DNA from: Viola odorata
Lineage: Eukaryota > Streptophyta > Magnoliopsida > Malpighiales > Violaceae
Length of the DNA stretch: 64,000 bases
Reading direction: 5' to 3'
NCBI GenBank assembly: GCA_963691705.1
Contig: OY829543.1
Coordinates: 30,093,523 to 30,157,522 of the forward strand
The position numbers and the translations under genes were made by a program. The first letter of the stretch is position 1. The number at the start of each line of letters is the position of its first letter. A model generated the notes under the pieces. That model was not told where the DNA came from. It saw only the letters and a list, made by a program, of their open reading frames with translations, and ran no database searches. Below, one piece after another: positions 1-16,378 of the stretch.

Positions 1-1212
1 TAAGGGGAGTAGCAGAAATCATGGTAAAATCCGACAGCGATGGCCCAACATCCTCCACCACCGGCACCCTCTCACCGGTAAACCCCTTTGATTGGTCAAA
101 AACGCCGTGACTAACGTCCTCGGCCAAACTCCGCGAAGGAGGAGTGACCGAAAGTGGAGGAACGGCAGCAACTACCCCTTTTCGGGCAGACCTAGGCCTC
201 TTATTAGTAAGGGGCTCCCCCGTTTGATGCGAAGAGGCCTCCCCGATAGCCCTCTTCCACCTCCGAAGAGAAACCTCAGGGCTCTCCTCCCGCTCCGCCG
301 ACGCCGAAGGTCCCTTTTCGTTGTTAGGTGTCGAGGACTCCCTATCGTCCTCCTCATCGTCCTTCGTCTCTGTAAAAACAATCACGACCATCCCACCACA
401 ATAAACGACACCATCGGATAAACGAGATAAGGAAATCACAAAGGAAAAACTTACCAATACCACACAGCTCAATCGGGCTCCAAATGGCATATAGCCGCGT
501 ATTGAACGGCTGCTTCACAGCGCCTAAAAGCTTCTCAACAGCAGCCACCTCTTCAAGCGTCAGCTCACCCGGCTGAGGCTTGACCCATCGGGCATCAGTA
601 AGGTGCCGATTGAAACCAGACCTCCAAGCATAGTCAGGCATCTCAAGAACAAAGAAGCAATTCGCCCAGTTCTTGATCGAGGAGTCGAACTTCTGAAAAT
701 GCATCGTAAGAGATTTAACCGAAGGATCAGACTTCCGAGGGAAAATGGAAACCCAACCCTTTCGGATACCCAATTGAAAGAAATGCCTCAAAAGCCTAAG
801 GGTCGGCTGCGAGATACCGTTGGTAACACACACTCGGATAAATGCATAGATACCGGCCCAAGAGTTCGGCCGTCTCGACCAGCCCAAACGTCCCTCCTCA
901 AATTTCAAACTTGACCCGATTGCGAAGAAATGATCAGACGCCACGCAAGCAGGCACGCGCATCCAGCCATCATTACCTCTGCCCCCCATTTATGAGACAC
1001 GACGTTACCAACAGTCGGCCCGAAAGAGCCAACGGTCCGAAAACTTCACAACCCACTTTCCTTAAGGACGAACGGTCGAGAAGCCCATCGGCCCCACTCA
1101 CAATCGGGAGACAGCTCCCCAACATAACGTAATACTCCAACCGCACCTGACGGCCGATAGCCCTAACGGCCCTATCACCCCCATGGGTCACGATAGTTGA
1201 TACAACAAGCAA
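1..1212 (-). pseudogene. Antisense Transposase_28-type gene of a Tat-like element, partial
   Basis: Two exons are readable on the minus strand. Exon 1 ends at 455 with a GTAAGT donor (453-454), and exon 2 starts at 369 after a T-rich ACAG acceptor and stays open to base 1, so the gene leaves the window. Exon 1 encodes the block NSWAGIYAFIRVC, a second block HFFQLGIRKGWVSIFPRK and WRSGFNRHL. These align by eye with the two plus-strand genes at 16.9 and 19.7 kb and resemble the Pfam Transposase_28 ('putative gypsy type transposon') family. The intron is phase 1 at the same place as in those copies. Exon 2 is acidic and low complexity with a basic NKRPRSARK stretch, a possible nuclear localisation signal. 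The N-terminal part lies in another frame (973-1212), so one frameshift is likely. The gene is antisense to the adjacent plus-oriented LTR, as expected for the extra ORF of Tat elements. Its biochemical role is unknown. Confidence 0.65.
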
Positions 1213-1709
1213 ACGCGCCTAAGGAACCAACGGGCAGATATCGGACTAAGCCCTTGGTAAACACTCGGGCTCGTCGTCGTTCATGCATGATAATACATAA
1301 TCAAACTTCGAGGGCACTATAGACTTTTCTCCCCATCCAAGCCGGGCCAGTACGTTTCTCAGGGCCAACGCCCAGCTTATGGTCTAACGGACACCCGATG
1401 CGTCTGGGCGCGACACGTGTCCCGTTAGCGAACTCGGCTCCTAGGCGACACGTGTCCCACCGACCTAAGAGAGAAAGGCCTATAAATACCCCCCCCCCCC
1501 CCCCCCCCCCCCCCCCATGGGAGGTAAGCTGAACACTGCCCTACTCACTAAAATCCTTCATTACTCGCACTACCTCTGTGCTAACTTGACCGTCGGAGCC
1601 TCTACACCGGAGGCCCCCTCCGGTGCTTTTTCAGGTACCTCGCCGCAAGCAGATCCACCCTACCCAACGCAATTACCGAAGAACCCCTACCCCCTATACC
1701 AGATTATCA
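1198..1709 (+). mobile_element. 3' LTR of a Tat-like gypsy element (body lies left of the window)
   Basis: The segment has the same architecture as the 535-bp LTRs at 13.2 and 38.0 kb read in their own orientation: a CCTATAAATACC promoter box, a C-rich stretch, a leader with TTGACCGTCGGAGC, a GGAGG/CCTCC snap-back and a short tail. I placed the start at TGATAC (1198) and the end at TTATCA (1709) by analogy with TGATAA...TTATCA of the other LTRs. Both edges are inferences, since no second LTR or target duplication is available. Confidence 0.5.
1481..1516 (+). promoter_or_regulatory. LTR TATA box followed by a 28-nt C homopolymer
   Basis: TATAAATA (1481-1488) is followed directly by 28 consecutive C residues (1489-1516). 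The related LTRs at 13.2 and 38 kb have TATAAATACCCCCACCC at the equivalent place, so the run is probably an expansion of a short native C tract just downstream of the TATA box. The exact length may be affected by sequencing or assembly. Confidence 0.6.
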
Positions 1710-5634
<3,925 letters not shown>

Positions 5635-6326
5635 AGAAGGGAGCACCGGTGTTGTGTTTACACCATTTTCAAGTCCCTCTCTCCACCCGTATGAATCCTG
5701 ATTGTGATTTTGGTTTTCTTACAGATTTTAATAAGATCTATTTTTTTGTTTAATGATTAACTAAGATAAATTAGCAATGATTTTTGTGAGGAAAGGACAT
5801 GAGCCACTACTATAAACACTTGTTGTTCGTGCACTAACCAAACCATGCATTTATGTTCCACATGTAATTGATTTTGGCATTCACATTAATGACGATTGGA
5901 TTGTAACAGATGGTAATCATTAATGGCTTTGTGAAAATTAGAATCATTTGTGATCGTGTATCTACACTCGTTTGAATTTTCTTACTGCTGCTATGCTTTA
6001 AAACTTCTATTGATTGTGGTAGAGATTGAAGAGTTAAATCAATAGATAATCGAGTTCTACTCTCACCTGAGAAATGCGTAATGAGTTTCTAGGCAATAAC
6101 CAAACAAAATAATGCATATATGACCACACCATAACATGTGATCATAACAGGCCATTGCTAATGGTTCGGTAGAAAAACATAACAGCAAGACAAGTATTCA
6201 AAACTCAAGGTAAATTAACTAAGAAAACCAGCAAGACAAAATTGAAAAAACACAATCCTTGAGCAACCACATGAAAGGAAAAAACAGGTCTATCCCCAAA
6301 CCAACCAGAGACTCCCTCCTGAATCA
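5635..6326. other. Convergent 3' UTR/intergenic spacer between kinase and eS4
   Basis: About 0.7 kb of AT-rich sequence between two stop codons that face each other. It must hold both 3' UTRs. An AATAAGA-like hexamer occurs near 5728, but no poly(A) signal can be assigned firmly. No ORF or repeat is recognised. Confidence 0.6.
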
Positions 6327-7967
<1,641 letters not shown>

Positions 7968-8100
7968 GTTGATGTTTGGGTCTGCTCTGCGGCAGTACTG
8001 CTCCTCAAATAAAACCCTAGGTGTGTTTTAGTATTTATATGGCCAATAGTGCAAACGGTGTCGTGTCATTGTTTAAAATCTCGGGCCACATGGGCCGAGG
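7968..8100 (-). promoter_or_regulatory. eS4 promoter: TATA, telo-box and site II-like motif
   Basis: On the minus strand upstream of the ATG there is TATAAATA (8032-8039), an AAAACCCTAG telo-box-like motif in the 5' leader (8011-8020, read on +) and GGCCCA, a site II-type element (8091-8096). Telo-boxes and site II elements are known to co-occur in promoters of plant ribosomal protein genes and to link them to growth-related TCP regulation. That this promoter is so regulated is inference. Confidence 0.65.
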
Positions 8101-11075
8101 GAGAAAGGCCTACCAGAAAACATTCCCGGTCCTTTTCAAATAAAGAGTTATAATTTGACTAGAGTTACATATTTATCGAATAATGAATTTGAAATCAAAT
8201 CATCTCATTTTCTAATAAATTTAAGGTTCTAATAAGCTGTTGGTTATTGATAAATTCTTAAATAACTAAAGTATTATTAAGAACTCAGACACGAGTTTTT
8301 ACGTTTATCTATAAAAGAATAAACTTATTAAGGACGCGTGCGGTATCATTTGCCATTTTTTGTTTTATGTTTATAAAAAACAAAAACTATTTTTGGTTTT
8401 TTATCTTTCTATTTTTAAAAATTATTTTTCGACAAATGAGGTTATAATTTAACTAATCAATAAATGTGTTTTTATGATGCAGGTCATGTGGTCGATATCA
8501 TTTAAATTTTGTTTTGTTTTGTTTTGTGAGAAACAAAACAAAAATTGATCTTAAAATGTGATTTTTGCTTGTAAGAACTTGATTTTATCTTGTGTTGATA
8601 TTTACTTTTATCATTGTCATGTCTAGTCTTTACAATCACATAAACAACGCATCTTAATATTCAGTAGGCAATACATATTAAGGAGGCTGGATGACTCACT
8701 ATTTGACCCCAAAAAATTTCGTACTTTTTTTCGAACGTATGTTAATCTTTAACGTACTTCCGAGAAAAAATTAGAGGCAAAATTGTCTCAAATAGTAACT
8801 GTTCCGGCCGTTTTAAGATACGTGCCGGAACAGTAAAAATAAATCCTAAAACGACTATTGTTTTGCCCCGGAAAGAGTATATATCAAGGTTGTCAATCCC
8901 GTTCTGGATCAAATCTTTCGGTACCACTTAAGATTTCTTGTTTTTTGTTTTTGAAAAAAGAAACAAGTCAATTTTCATTTTTTTGTGTTTTGTTTCTTAA
9001 CACAAAAAATAAAATTTCACGGAGTAAAATAAACCCTCTCCTGCACTACACCATTTGTAATACCCCCCGCGTTCAGGTGCTTAGGTGTATTTGTGAAATT
9101 CGCGGATGGTATGTCTGAAATCGTAAGGTTTCGTAATTAAGAGTAAGTTTTCACAACTTAACATTAATATGAGATTACGAGTTTAAACTTTAAGCTAAGT
9201 GTTAGAAATATGCTCATCGAGTTAGGTAAAAATATTCCAGTCTCGAAATTTTCTACTAAATAAAATTAGTGTGAGTAAAACAATAAAACTAAATTAAAAA
9301 TTTAAGTAATAATTTATTGGAAGTGGAAGCATGATTAATGCCCATCTAAACACACTTGTCTTAAAACTAACTATGTAAGACATGAATTAAGAATAAAATA
9401 ATGGAAAGTTGTGATAGAAGCTTCATCATCATGCTATAAATACATAGCTCAAGACCACATTTCCTTTCCCTTTTTCCCCTCTCCAACTTCGACATCTTAG
9501 AAGAAAGAAAGCTTGGGTTTTGAGATTGTGTGGCCAAGAAAGGGGAGGAAGGGAGGAGGCTTTCAAACAACTTATGAGATTAGTTCACATCTTATTTTTC
9601 TTCAATCATCCATAATTCTTCTACTCCTTCTTCTTGCATGTTAAAATTTAGTAGTAATTTTAGGTTTGTAACTTTGAATTTGTTGGAAAAGTCTTGGTTA
9701 GCAACTATGCATGATGCATGTTGTTAGATTCTAACTGTGGGTATAATTGGGTTGTACATATATAGAATGGTGGTAATTAAGATAGTAACAAAATAAATTA
9801 ATTTATTTGTAAGCTAAATCTAGTGAGGAATTAAAAATATGAATTATTAATTTTTGGTGCACTAAGGAAATGTGATGAGTAGAATAATTAATTTACTAAG
9901 AAGTTATCTTGAATATAATTTGGAAAATAATGAGAAATTTTGGTATATAACTTTCTTACTGACTTCGGCCATTGTCAAATATTTAGTAAAAAGAATAAAT
10001 TGGAACAAATAGAATAATGTACTGTATTGAACTTTGGTATATAGATATTGATATTGATATTGATATTAATATTGATGAATCATTAGAAATGGTTGAATAA
10101 TAATGCGGTTATGAGTTGAGAATGATCGTGCAGAAATGATACGATGAAATTATTAAGTTGTGTATTCATGAGTGGTATAGTTTTGGCCATATGATAAAAT
10201 TAAATTGACTCGAAGTATTCTTGTGCTATTTGACTTTTTAAGGTAAAGCGTTGAATGATTTGTGATTTGTTTGGTGAATTCATGGAAATACAGTGATTAG
10301 GAACGAGCAAGATCGAGTCCGAAAATTACATATGGTTTGATTTTTCTTTAAAAAATACGTAGGTTTTCTACGGATTCAACCACCATATTTATTGTTTTCT
10401 TAAATATTTATTTATTGTTTTCTTATTTTCTTAAATATTATAATTTTTGTAGAAATTAAATGTACTTAATAGTTAGTTAAGCTAACACTTGGTTTGGTGT
10501 TCCACCACCGCCCTCTCTCACGTGTATTTTCACATACCACACCACCTTATCCCTTCCTGATCATTTCTTCCCCCTTTCAAATTGTATGCTATCAATGTCA
10601 CCATCTTTCCAGCTGTGCATATCATTATTCTTGGATTTCAGATCTGGTTGTAGTGGTGGTGGAGGAGAAAGGTGGCGGCGGAAATGGTAAGGAGGTGGTT
10701 GTGGGTGGTGGGTGTATTAGCCCAAGGCTCCTATCTCTTCGTAGATGATAAAAAAACATTAATGTTTTTACTAATACGTATGGGTTTTTAAGTGTTTTTA
10801 AGTGTTATTTGTAGAATACTACGCATTATAGTAGAAGAGTTTTTAAAGATTAAAAGTGGTGCTCTCGAATTTCATCTTGAAACATCAAGGATGAGTAAGC
10901 TTTTTGTAGATCAAGTTATCGGAAATAAAGACTCGTTTTGGTGTTATTGAGTTTAATCGTCATTATGTAAGTATGAGTTCTAACAATCTTAATAACACTT
11001 TAGTATAAATTGATTTCATAATTTAATTTAATTTTAAAATTGAATTGAAAATTGATTTCAAATTACTTTCAATAT
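8101..11075. other. AT-rich intergenic region, no recognised gene
   Basis: No ORF here resembles a known protein. Small structures: a hairpin of GTTTT repeats facing AAAAC repeats (about 8503-8541), a 10-bp inverted repeat CTGTTCCGGC/GCCGGAACAG (8799-8833) and a GATATT microsatellite (about 10036-10075). TGTAATACCCC near 9057 followed by a TATAAATAC box at about 9435 looks like an old LTR, but I could not find its other end, so I do not call it. Confidence 0.4.
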
Positions 11076-12928
11076 GAGGCTGTTTGGTACTAAAATCTGG
11101 GAAGAGTTCAGTTCAATTTGTTATACACTTTTTTAATTCAATTCAATTCTTATAGAATTGAACCATCACAATTAACAAAGGATAGAATTCATGCCAAAAT
11201 AGGTGTGATTGTTGAAGAATTTATTTGGTTTTTTAATAATTAATTAGATAATTACTTAAAAGCCCTCAACTTTTACTTAATAAAATTATTTCACCAAATT
11301 ATTTTATTTTTCTATAATTAAGTGAAAATTTACTACTTAGGTTCATTTTCACCAGTTAGGCTCGTTTTTTACTATTTTGGCTTGTTTTCACCAGTTGGTC
11401 TCGTTTTTTACCATTTTAGCTAGTTTTTTTACCAAGTTGGCTCGTTTTTTACCGTCTTCGCTCGTTTTTCATCATATTGGCTCGTTTTTTTACCGTTTTG
11501 TCCATTTTCAATATTTTTTACCATTTTGGCTCATTTTTTACCATTTTTGCTCATTTTTTACCGTTTTGCTTATCTTGGCTCGTTTTTTAATCATTTTTCT
11601 CGTTTTCCACCATTTTTGCTTGTTTTTTTACCATTTTTGCTCATTTTTCATCATCTTGGCACGTTTATTATCATTTTTTTACCATTTTTGCTCATTTTCA
11701 CCGTTTTTGCTCATATTTTATGGTTTTTTCTCATTTTTCATCATATTGACTCATTTTTTTATCATTTATTACCATTTTTGGTCTTTTTTCACCATTTTTG
11801 CTCATTTTTTACCATTTTTGCTCATTTTCATCATCTTGGCTAGTTTTTCATCATTTTTACATAGATTTTTACATTTTTTGCTTGTTTTTTTACCATTTTT
11901 GCTCAGTTTTTATCATCTTGGCTGGTTTTATATCATTTTTTTGGAACCGTTTTGGAGAACCAGACCGAACCAGAAAGTTCTAGTTTTTTTTGGAATCATT
12001 TTGGAGAACCGGAAAGTTTCGTGGAACTGGACCGAACCGAACTGGAAAGTTCCATTTTTTTATATTGGAACCGTTTTGGAGAACCGGACCGAACCGAAAA
12101 GTTTCAATTTATTTTGGAATCATTTTAGAGAACCGAATCGAACTGGAAAGTGTCATTTTTTTATTGGAATCGTTTTAGAGAACCAGACCGAATTGAGGCA
12201 AAACGGTAAAAATGAGCAAAAATGGTAAAAAACGAGATAAAACGGTAAAAAATGAGCCAAAATAGTGAAAAACGAGCCAAATCGGTAAAAAAATGAGCCA
12301 AAACAGTGAAAAATGGTAAAAAATAAGCCAAGATGGTAAAAAACAAGATCAAAACGGAGAAAAACGAGCAAAATCGGTAAAAAAATGAGCCAAATCAGTG
12401 AAAAATGAGCCAAATCGGTAAAAAACGAGCCAAAATGGTGAACAATGAGAAAAAATGGAAAAAATTGTACAAAAACGGTAAAAAAAGAGCCAAAATAATG
12501 ATTTAAATTAATCGCGTCAATATTTGGGTATCAACAAATAGTAATTAGTAATTTGAATTTTAGATTGTTTCTTTATTTTAACTTTTGATATACTTGATAT
12601 TTTATTTTGATATATTATAAAATATCATATTCGTTGGTATGAAAATTTATCGGTTTAATTATCTAAGATTGAACGGTTAAATTTTTTTCTTCTATTTTAT
12701 GGGTAAATTTTAATTTAGGGGTATAATGGTCAAATAAGTAAAATGAAATCATTTCATAGCCATAACAAACAATGTGTTCATTTCAATTCAATTGAATTCT
12801 TTCAATTTTATATTGTTATACCAATCACTAGAGTTCATTCATTAATAGAGTTCATTCAATTGAATTCTAATTGAACTCTATTAATGAAATGAATTGAACT
12901 CTAGCATGATTTGATACCAAACACCCCC
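11076..12928. mobile_element. Tourist-like TIR element, 1.85 kb, with a foldback-like core
   Basis: The left end GAGGCTGTTTGGTA and the right end TACCAAACACCCCC are imperfect inverted repeats. Similarity continues inward (AGAGTTCAGTTCAATT on the left versus AATTGAACTCT on the right). TAT occurs on both sides (11073-11075 and 12929-12931), compatible with a 3-bp target duplication. The GGCTGTTTGGT-type terminus is typical of Tourist/PIF-Harbinger MITEs. The interior encodes no transposase and is mostly a degenerate inverted array, listed separately. Class assignment is inference from the termini. Confidence 0.6.
11345..12505. repeat. Large inverted array of about 20-bp units around a 50-bp tandem core
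   Basis: From about 11345 to 11935 a degenerate unit such as GCTCATTTTTTACCATTTTT repeats roughly thirty times. From about 12195 to 12505 the same unit occurs in reverse complement (AAAAACGAGCCAAAATGGTA). Between the arms (about 11940-12190) lie five copies of a roughly 50-bp unit with TTTGGAGAACCGGACCGAACC. The arms are unequal (about 590 and 310 bp). Single-stranded DNA or RNA could fold into one long imperfect hairpin. The long open frames here are by-products of the repeats. Confidence 0.8.
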
Positions 12929-13165
12929 TATATGAAATAATAAAATCAAAGAAAAGAAAGAAAAAATGCAAGTCGTTGATTGTGCTTGGAATTCAAGATG
13001 TTGACTATTTGGTTTGTCAAAATTAGTTGACATTTGCATGGTTTAATTGGTGTCGTGTTCCCATTTTAAAAACAGAACTTTTATTAGAGGTATACCGCTA
13101 AGAGTCTTAACGGTATACCGCTAAGTCCTTAATCTTTAAACGGTATACCTTTAGGAATTAACGGT
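12929..13165. other. Short spacer with repeated GGTATACC motifs before the Tat insertion
   Basis: AT-rich sequence that ends in several copies of the palindrome-containing motif CGGTATACC (about 13090-13150). The last five bases, ACGGT (13161-13165), are the left target-site duplication of the 25-kb element. The motif resumes at the right flank (38503 onward), showing that the two flanks were once contiguous. Confidence 0.6.
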
Positions 13166-13700
13166 TGATAAGAGTCCGAGAAATGCTGAACAGGATTGGC
13201 CTGATCTGGGCTGGTCGAGAACACTATTCTGGGGTCTTTGTCACCTGCAAAGCGCCGGAGGGGGTCTCCGGCGTAAACACTCCGATGCCTAAGTCAGTAT
13301 GAGTAGTCAAAATGGCAGGGTTTCAGTACGCTATCTTAGGCTTACCCTCTTGTCAGAATGGGTGGGGGTATTTATAGGTAAAGGAAGGAATGTACCGACA
13401 GGGGGTAGGAGCTACCCCCGAGTAGATGTCGCTGGGGTGATAGATGTCGCTGGGGTGGCAGGGAGTGATGTCATGCGGGATGACGTCATGCGGAGTGACG
13501 TCAAGGATGACCTGGGATGGGATGCCGCCGTGCGGATGTTGCGTGAGAGCCCCCTCCGCTGATGTCGACCATCCCAGGGTCGGCCGCCAGGCTAGGGGCG
13601 GTATGAACAGGGTCTAGTCTCCCTTGGCGGGTACAGTATCCTGGCCTGGTCACCCGGTGGAGGGGTGGGGATGCCGCTTCAGTGGTATCAATAGTTATCA
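13166..13700 (-). repeat. Left LTR (3' LTR) of the Tat element, 535 bp
   Basis: Identical in length to the right LTR. On the minus strand it holds TATAAATACC (plus coordinates 13368-13377) and, downstream, a GGAG...CTCC snap-back like that of the LTR at 1.2-1.7 kb. The left target duplication ACGGT lies at 13161-13165. I see no clear polypurine tract on the inner side (13701-13725). Confidence 0.93.
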
Positions 13701-13840
13701 TATGCCCAACTGAAAACGAGCCCGAGCGTTTACCAAGGGCTATCGCCACGTCTTCTGTCTTGCCTCTTCAGAGGTTTCTGCATTAATGAGGGCTCGACAA
13801 TCTATAAAGGTATATTTTCAGAGCACCTTTTTTCCTGAGT

Positions 13841-13850
13841 CTATAAATAG
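13841..13850 (+). promoter_or_regulatory. TATA-like box of antisense gene G1
   Basis: CTATAAATAG lies about 83 bp before the G1 start codon, followed by a CT-rich leader of the kind found in plant 5' UTRs. Function as a promoter is inferred from sequence only. Confidence 0.5.
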
Positions 13851-13932
13851 GCCTTTCATTTTGCACTTGTTTCCATAATTCTCTCAACCTTCTTCACATC
13901 TCTCTTCAATTTTCCTCATCTCTTTTCTTTCA

Positions 13933-14319
13933 ATGGACGAGATCACCAAGAACTTTCTGCTATCCAAAACCCATACCCTGAGAATTTTGACCCAGACTGA
14001 CATCGACTTTTTGGGGTCGTTGAGCACCAAGACTTCGGAGGATATCTTGGAGCTCCAGGGAATGCTGACTCCCCTGCAGGCTAGGCAGACTGCTATTACC
14101 ATGGAGGACTTCAGCCGTGTGGAGAAAGCGGTGAAGCTGTCAGCGACTGTCTCTCAAATTCAGCTGCTTATGACAATGCTCCAGCATAGGAAGGACTTGC
14201 TGGGGTGCTGCCTGAAGGGCATGAGGGCCTATTCTTCTGAACTGACCACTCTCACGGATGCCCTGAGGGAAATTCCTTTCTTGGAGTGGGAGGATGATGA
14301 CGCTGGGTCGAATGCCTGA
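13933..14319 (+). CDS. G1: antisense ORF in the Tat element, 128 aa, unknown function
   Basis: Intact ORF starting MDEITKNFLLSKTHTLRIL and ending FLEWEDDDAGSNA. I do not recognise the family. It is rich in Leu, Lys and Glu, suggests a short all-helical protein, and has an acidic C-terminus. It lies 230 bp inside the 3' LTR, on the strand opposite to gag-pol, behind its own TATA-like box and pyrimidine-rich leader. Its acidic Trp-containing tail is similar in style to the readable end of G2 (IHWADED), which may hint at shared origin or may be chance. It could be a residue of a captured host gene or an element-specific accessory protein. The absence of stops over 128 codons next to decayed gag-pol is notable but not proof of selection. 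Confidence 0.5.
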   Translation: MDEITKNFLLSKTHTLRILTQTDIDFLGSLSTKTSEDILELQGMLTPLQARQTAITMEDFSRVEKAVKLSATVSQIQLLMTMLQHRKDLLGCCLKGMRAYSSELTTLTDALREIPFLEWEDDDAGSNA

Positions 14320-14708
14320 CCCGCGATGGGAACCCTTCTGCCATGTCTTCTATGCTCATCTGGGGCCAGTTTTTGTAACCTCGGGGCGATGGGAACTTTA
14401 TTTGCCTACCTGGCTCATAATGACGATTCTCTCATATCCTAACCGCTGTGAATTTATTTTGCGCCGTTTTTCAGTGTTAACGGATTGAGCAACAATTTCG
14501 GTGCCTTTTGGTTGGTGCAGACTTTCAACAGTTGCAAAACCAGATCTTTCCCCCAATAGTTGCTACCCCTGATCGAATTAATTATCTTCGAAAACATGCG
14601 AAAAGGCAGGAACGCTTCCTCGCCTCGGCTATATATAATGGGTCTCTTCCCCCTTTTTCTTGTTCATCTCTTCTTTTCTTCCCTCTTCTTACTCTGACTG
14701 ATATCTCC
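14320..14708. other. Spacer between G1 and G2, holding the G2 leader
   Basis: No ORF of note. The right part contains a TATA-like box CTATATATAA (14630-14638) and then about 70 bp of CT-rich leader up to the G2 ATG. Confidence 0.45.
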
Positions 14709-16378
14709 ATGGCTGACTCCCGTTTTTTGTATACTGCCGCTCGTGATTCTCCCCCGACTCCTCCAACTTCACCAAATTCTGACAATCCTCCTTTCTCACC
14801 TCCCTGGAGGCCTGCCAAGCGTCCTGCTAAGCGTCGGGGTCGCAAGAATCCGAAGAAAACAAGGAACAAGCCTTTTAAATCTTTCTTTGCCGATTTTGAG
14901 CCTCATTATTTTGTATTACGACAAAAGGATGAGACGCCACCATCTATTCCTTGCTCTTCTCCCAGGGACAACTTCTGTTCAAGATGCCGCTTCAGGATTG
15001 GTAGCCCCGACCCTGGAGGAGGGCTCTCGCGCTGCTTCAACAGAGGAGACTGCTCCCGCGACCAGTGTTATCAGAACCGAACCGGACAGCGAACCGGAAA
15101 TGAAAATTTGGTGGTTCAACCGGGTTGAACCGGGTTCGACCGGATTGTAGTTGCTGGTCCGTCCGGAACCGTTCACACATTAAACCGGTAAATCTTAGAC
15201 TATTAAACTGGATTAAACCGGATTGAACCGGCTGGTTTTTTTACTGTAGCATTTTATAATATATCAAAATAAAGTATATCAAGTAGATCAAAAGTTGAAA
15301 ATAAAGAAATTATCTAACATTCAAATAAAATGATATTCAAAATTCAAACACACTTAAATATTCAAATTACTTTTGTTTATAAACTTCCCGAAACAATAAC
15401 CTAGTACAACACTGCAAATTTACTAATATAATTTTGAATTTCAGGGTATTTAGTATTGGACGAACAAGTAAGTCGTTGTTTTTTTTAAAAATTTTATTTG
15501 CCGATTTTATTGTTCCGGTCCCGTAGGTGCACATCTCTGCTGTGCCCTTTTTCATCTTTTTAATAAATCTAATCAGCTTATACAAAACAAAATATAAAAA
15601 TTATAATAAAATAAATTGATGAAGAAATAAATTAATAATAATGAAAACTAGTGGCTGCACTGAATTTGGTGAGGTGCAGTGAGGAGAGAGATGGGAGGAA
15701 GGTGAGGGAAATGGTAGGGAAGGAGAGAGAAATGGTAGGGAAGGAGAGAGATGGGAGAAAGGTGAGGGAAATGGTAGGGAAGGAGACGTTGAAAACTTGA
15801 AAGGGATTAAATATATGCAAACATGTTTTAAAAAGAAAAGTAAAGTGGTACAAGAAAATACCACATCAGAGAAAAACAAAAATTTGGTGCAAATGTGTTC
15901 ATATAAAAGCATCACCACTTAGGTGTAAGTTGACAACTTGAGTGAAAGTCAAGTTGGGCCTCTTAGAAGTTGTCCCCAATAAAATGAAAATTTTAAATAC
16001 TAGTGAAATTTATTTATTTTTATTGGGTCCTTAGTTTTGGGCCCGTGGGCCGTGTCAAAACCGCGTCGTTTTGACAAGGCATCAAACCGAACATTTTGGT
16101 TGAAAACCGGCGGGTTCGTCCGGTCCGACCCGGGTCAGAGGTCAATCCGGTCTGAAAGTTGAATCGGACCGGAAAGGTGAAAATGGCCGGTTGAACCGGA
16201 CGGACCGGCCGGTCCGGTCCGGTTCTGATAACATGGCCCGCGACAGGTTCTGTGACCAGGCTTGACCAACGACCTTTTAGGATCGACGAGCCCTTCCCTT
16301 TCTACAATAGTGGGTCTCCATCATCTCCGGAGGATTATGATTACGTCTACGACATACACTGGGCAGACGAGGACTGAC
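14709..16378 (+). pseudogene. G2: antisense gene in the Tat element, split by a TIR transposon
   Basis: The ATG at 14709 opens a Pro/Ser- and Lys/Arg-rich protein (MADSRFLYTAARDSPPTPPT, then PAKRPAKRRGRKNPKKTR, a probable nuclear or nucleic-acid-binding basic stretch). The frame is broken at 15066 by a 1168-bp inverted-repeat transposon. After it, one frame reads TGSVTRLDQRPFRIDEPF and ends YDYVYDIHWADED before a TGA at 16376. A frame change within the first part (about 14960) may also be needed, since the neighbouring frame continues more plausibly to the insertion point. The protein is not recognised. A TATA-like box lies about 75 bp upstream. It is disrupted and cannot give a full product. 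Confidence 0.45.
15066..16233. mobile_element. Non-autonomous TIR DNA transposon, 1168 bp, CCGG-rich ends
   Basis: The left end TGTTATCAGAACCG and the right end CGGTTCTGATAACA are perfect inverted repeats, followed inward by many CCGGTT/AACCGG-like repeats on both sides (about 150 bp each). The middle is AT-rich and encodes nothing recognisable. It also carries a short GA-rich repeat near 15680-15780 (GGTAGGGAAGGAGAGAGA units). No clear target duplication is seen. Clustered subterminal repeats suggest a hAT- or CACTA-like transposase-binding layout, but the superfamily is unresolved. Confidence 0.75.

Noticed and set aside
9057..10990. Possible old solo LTR (TGTAATACCCC start, TATA near 9435)
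   Set aside because: No matching end or target duplication could be found; left as an unexplained AT-rich region.
11377..12228. 283-codon Phe-rich ORF and its minus-strand counterpart (12153-12413)
   Set aside because: Product of the degenerate T-rich repeat units; all three frames are open for the same reason and the peptide is low complexity.
13299..13562. 87-codon ORF repeated at 38101-38364
   Set aside because: Both copies are LTR sequence of the Tat element.
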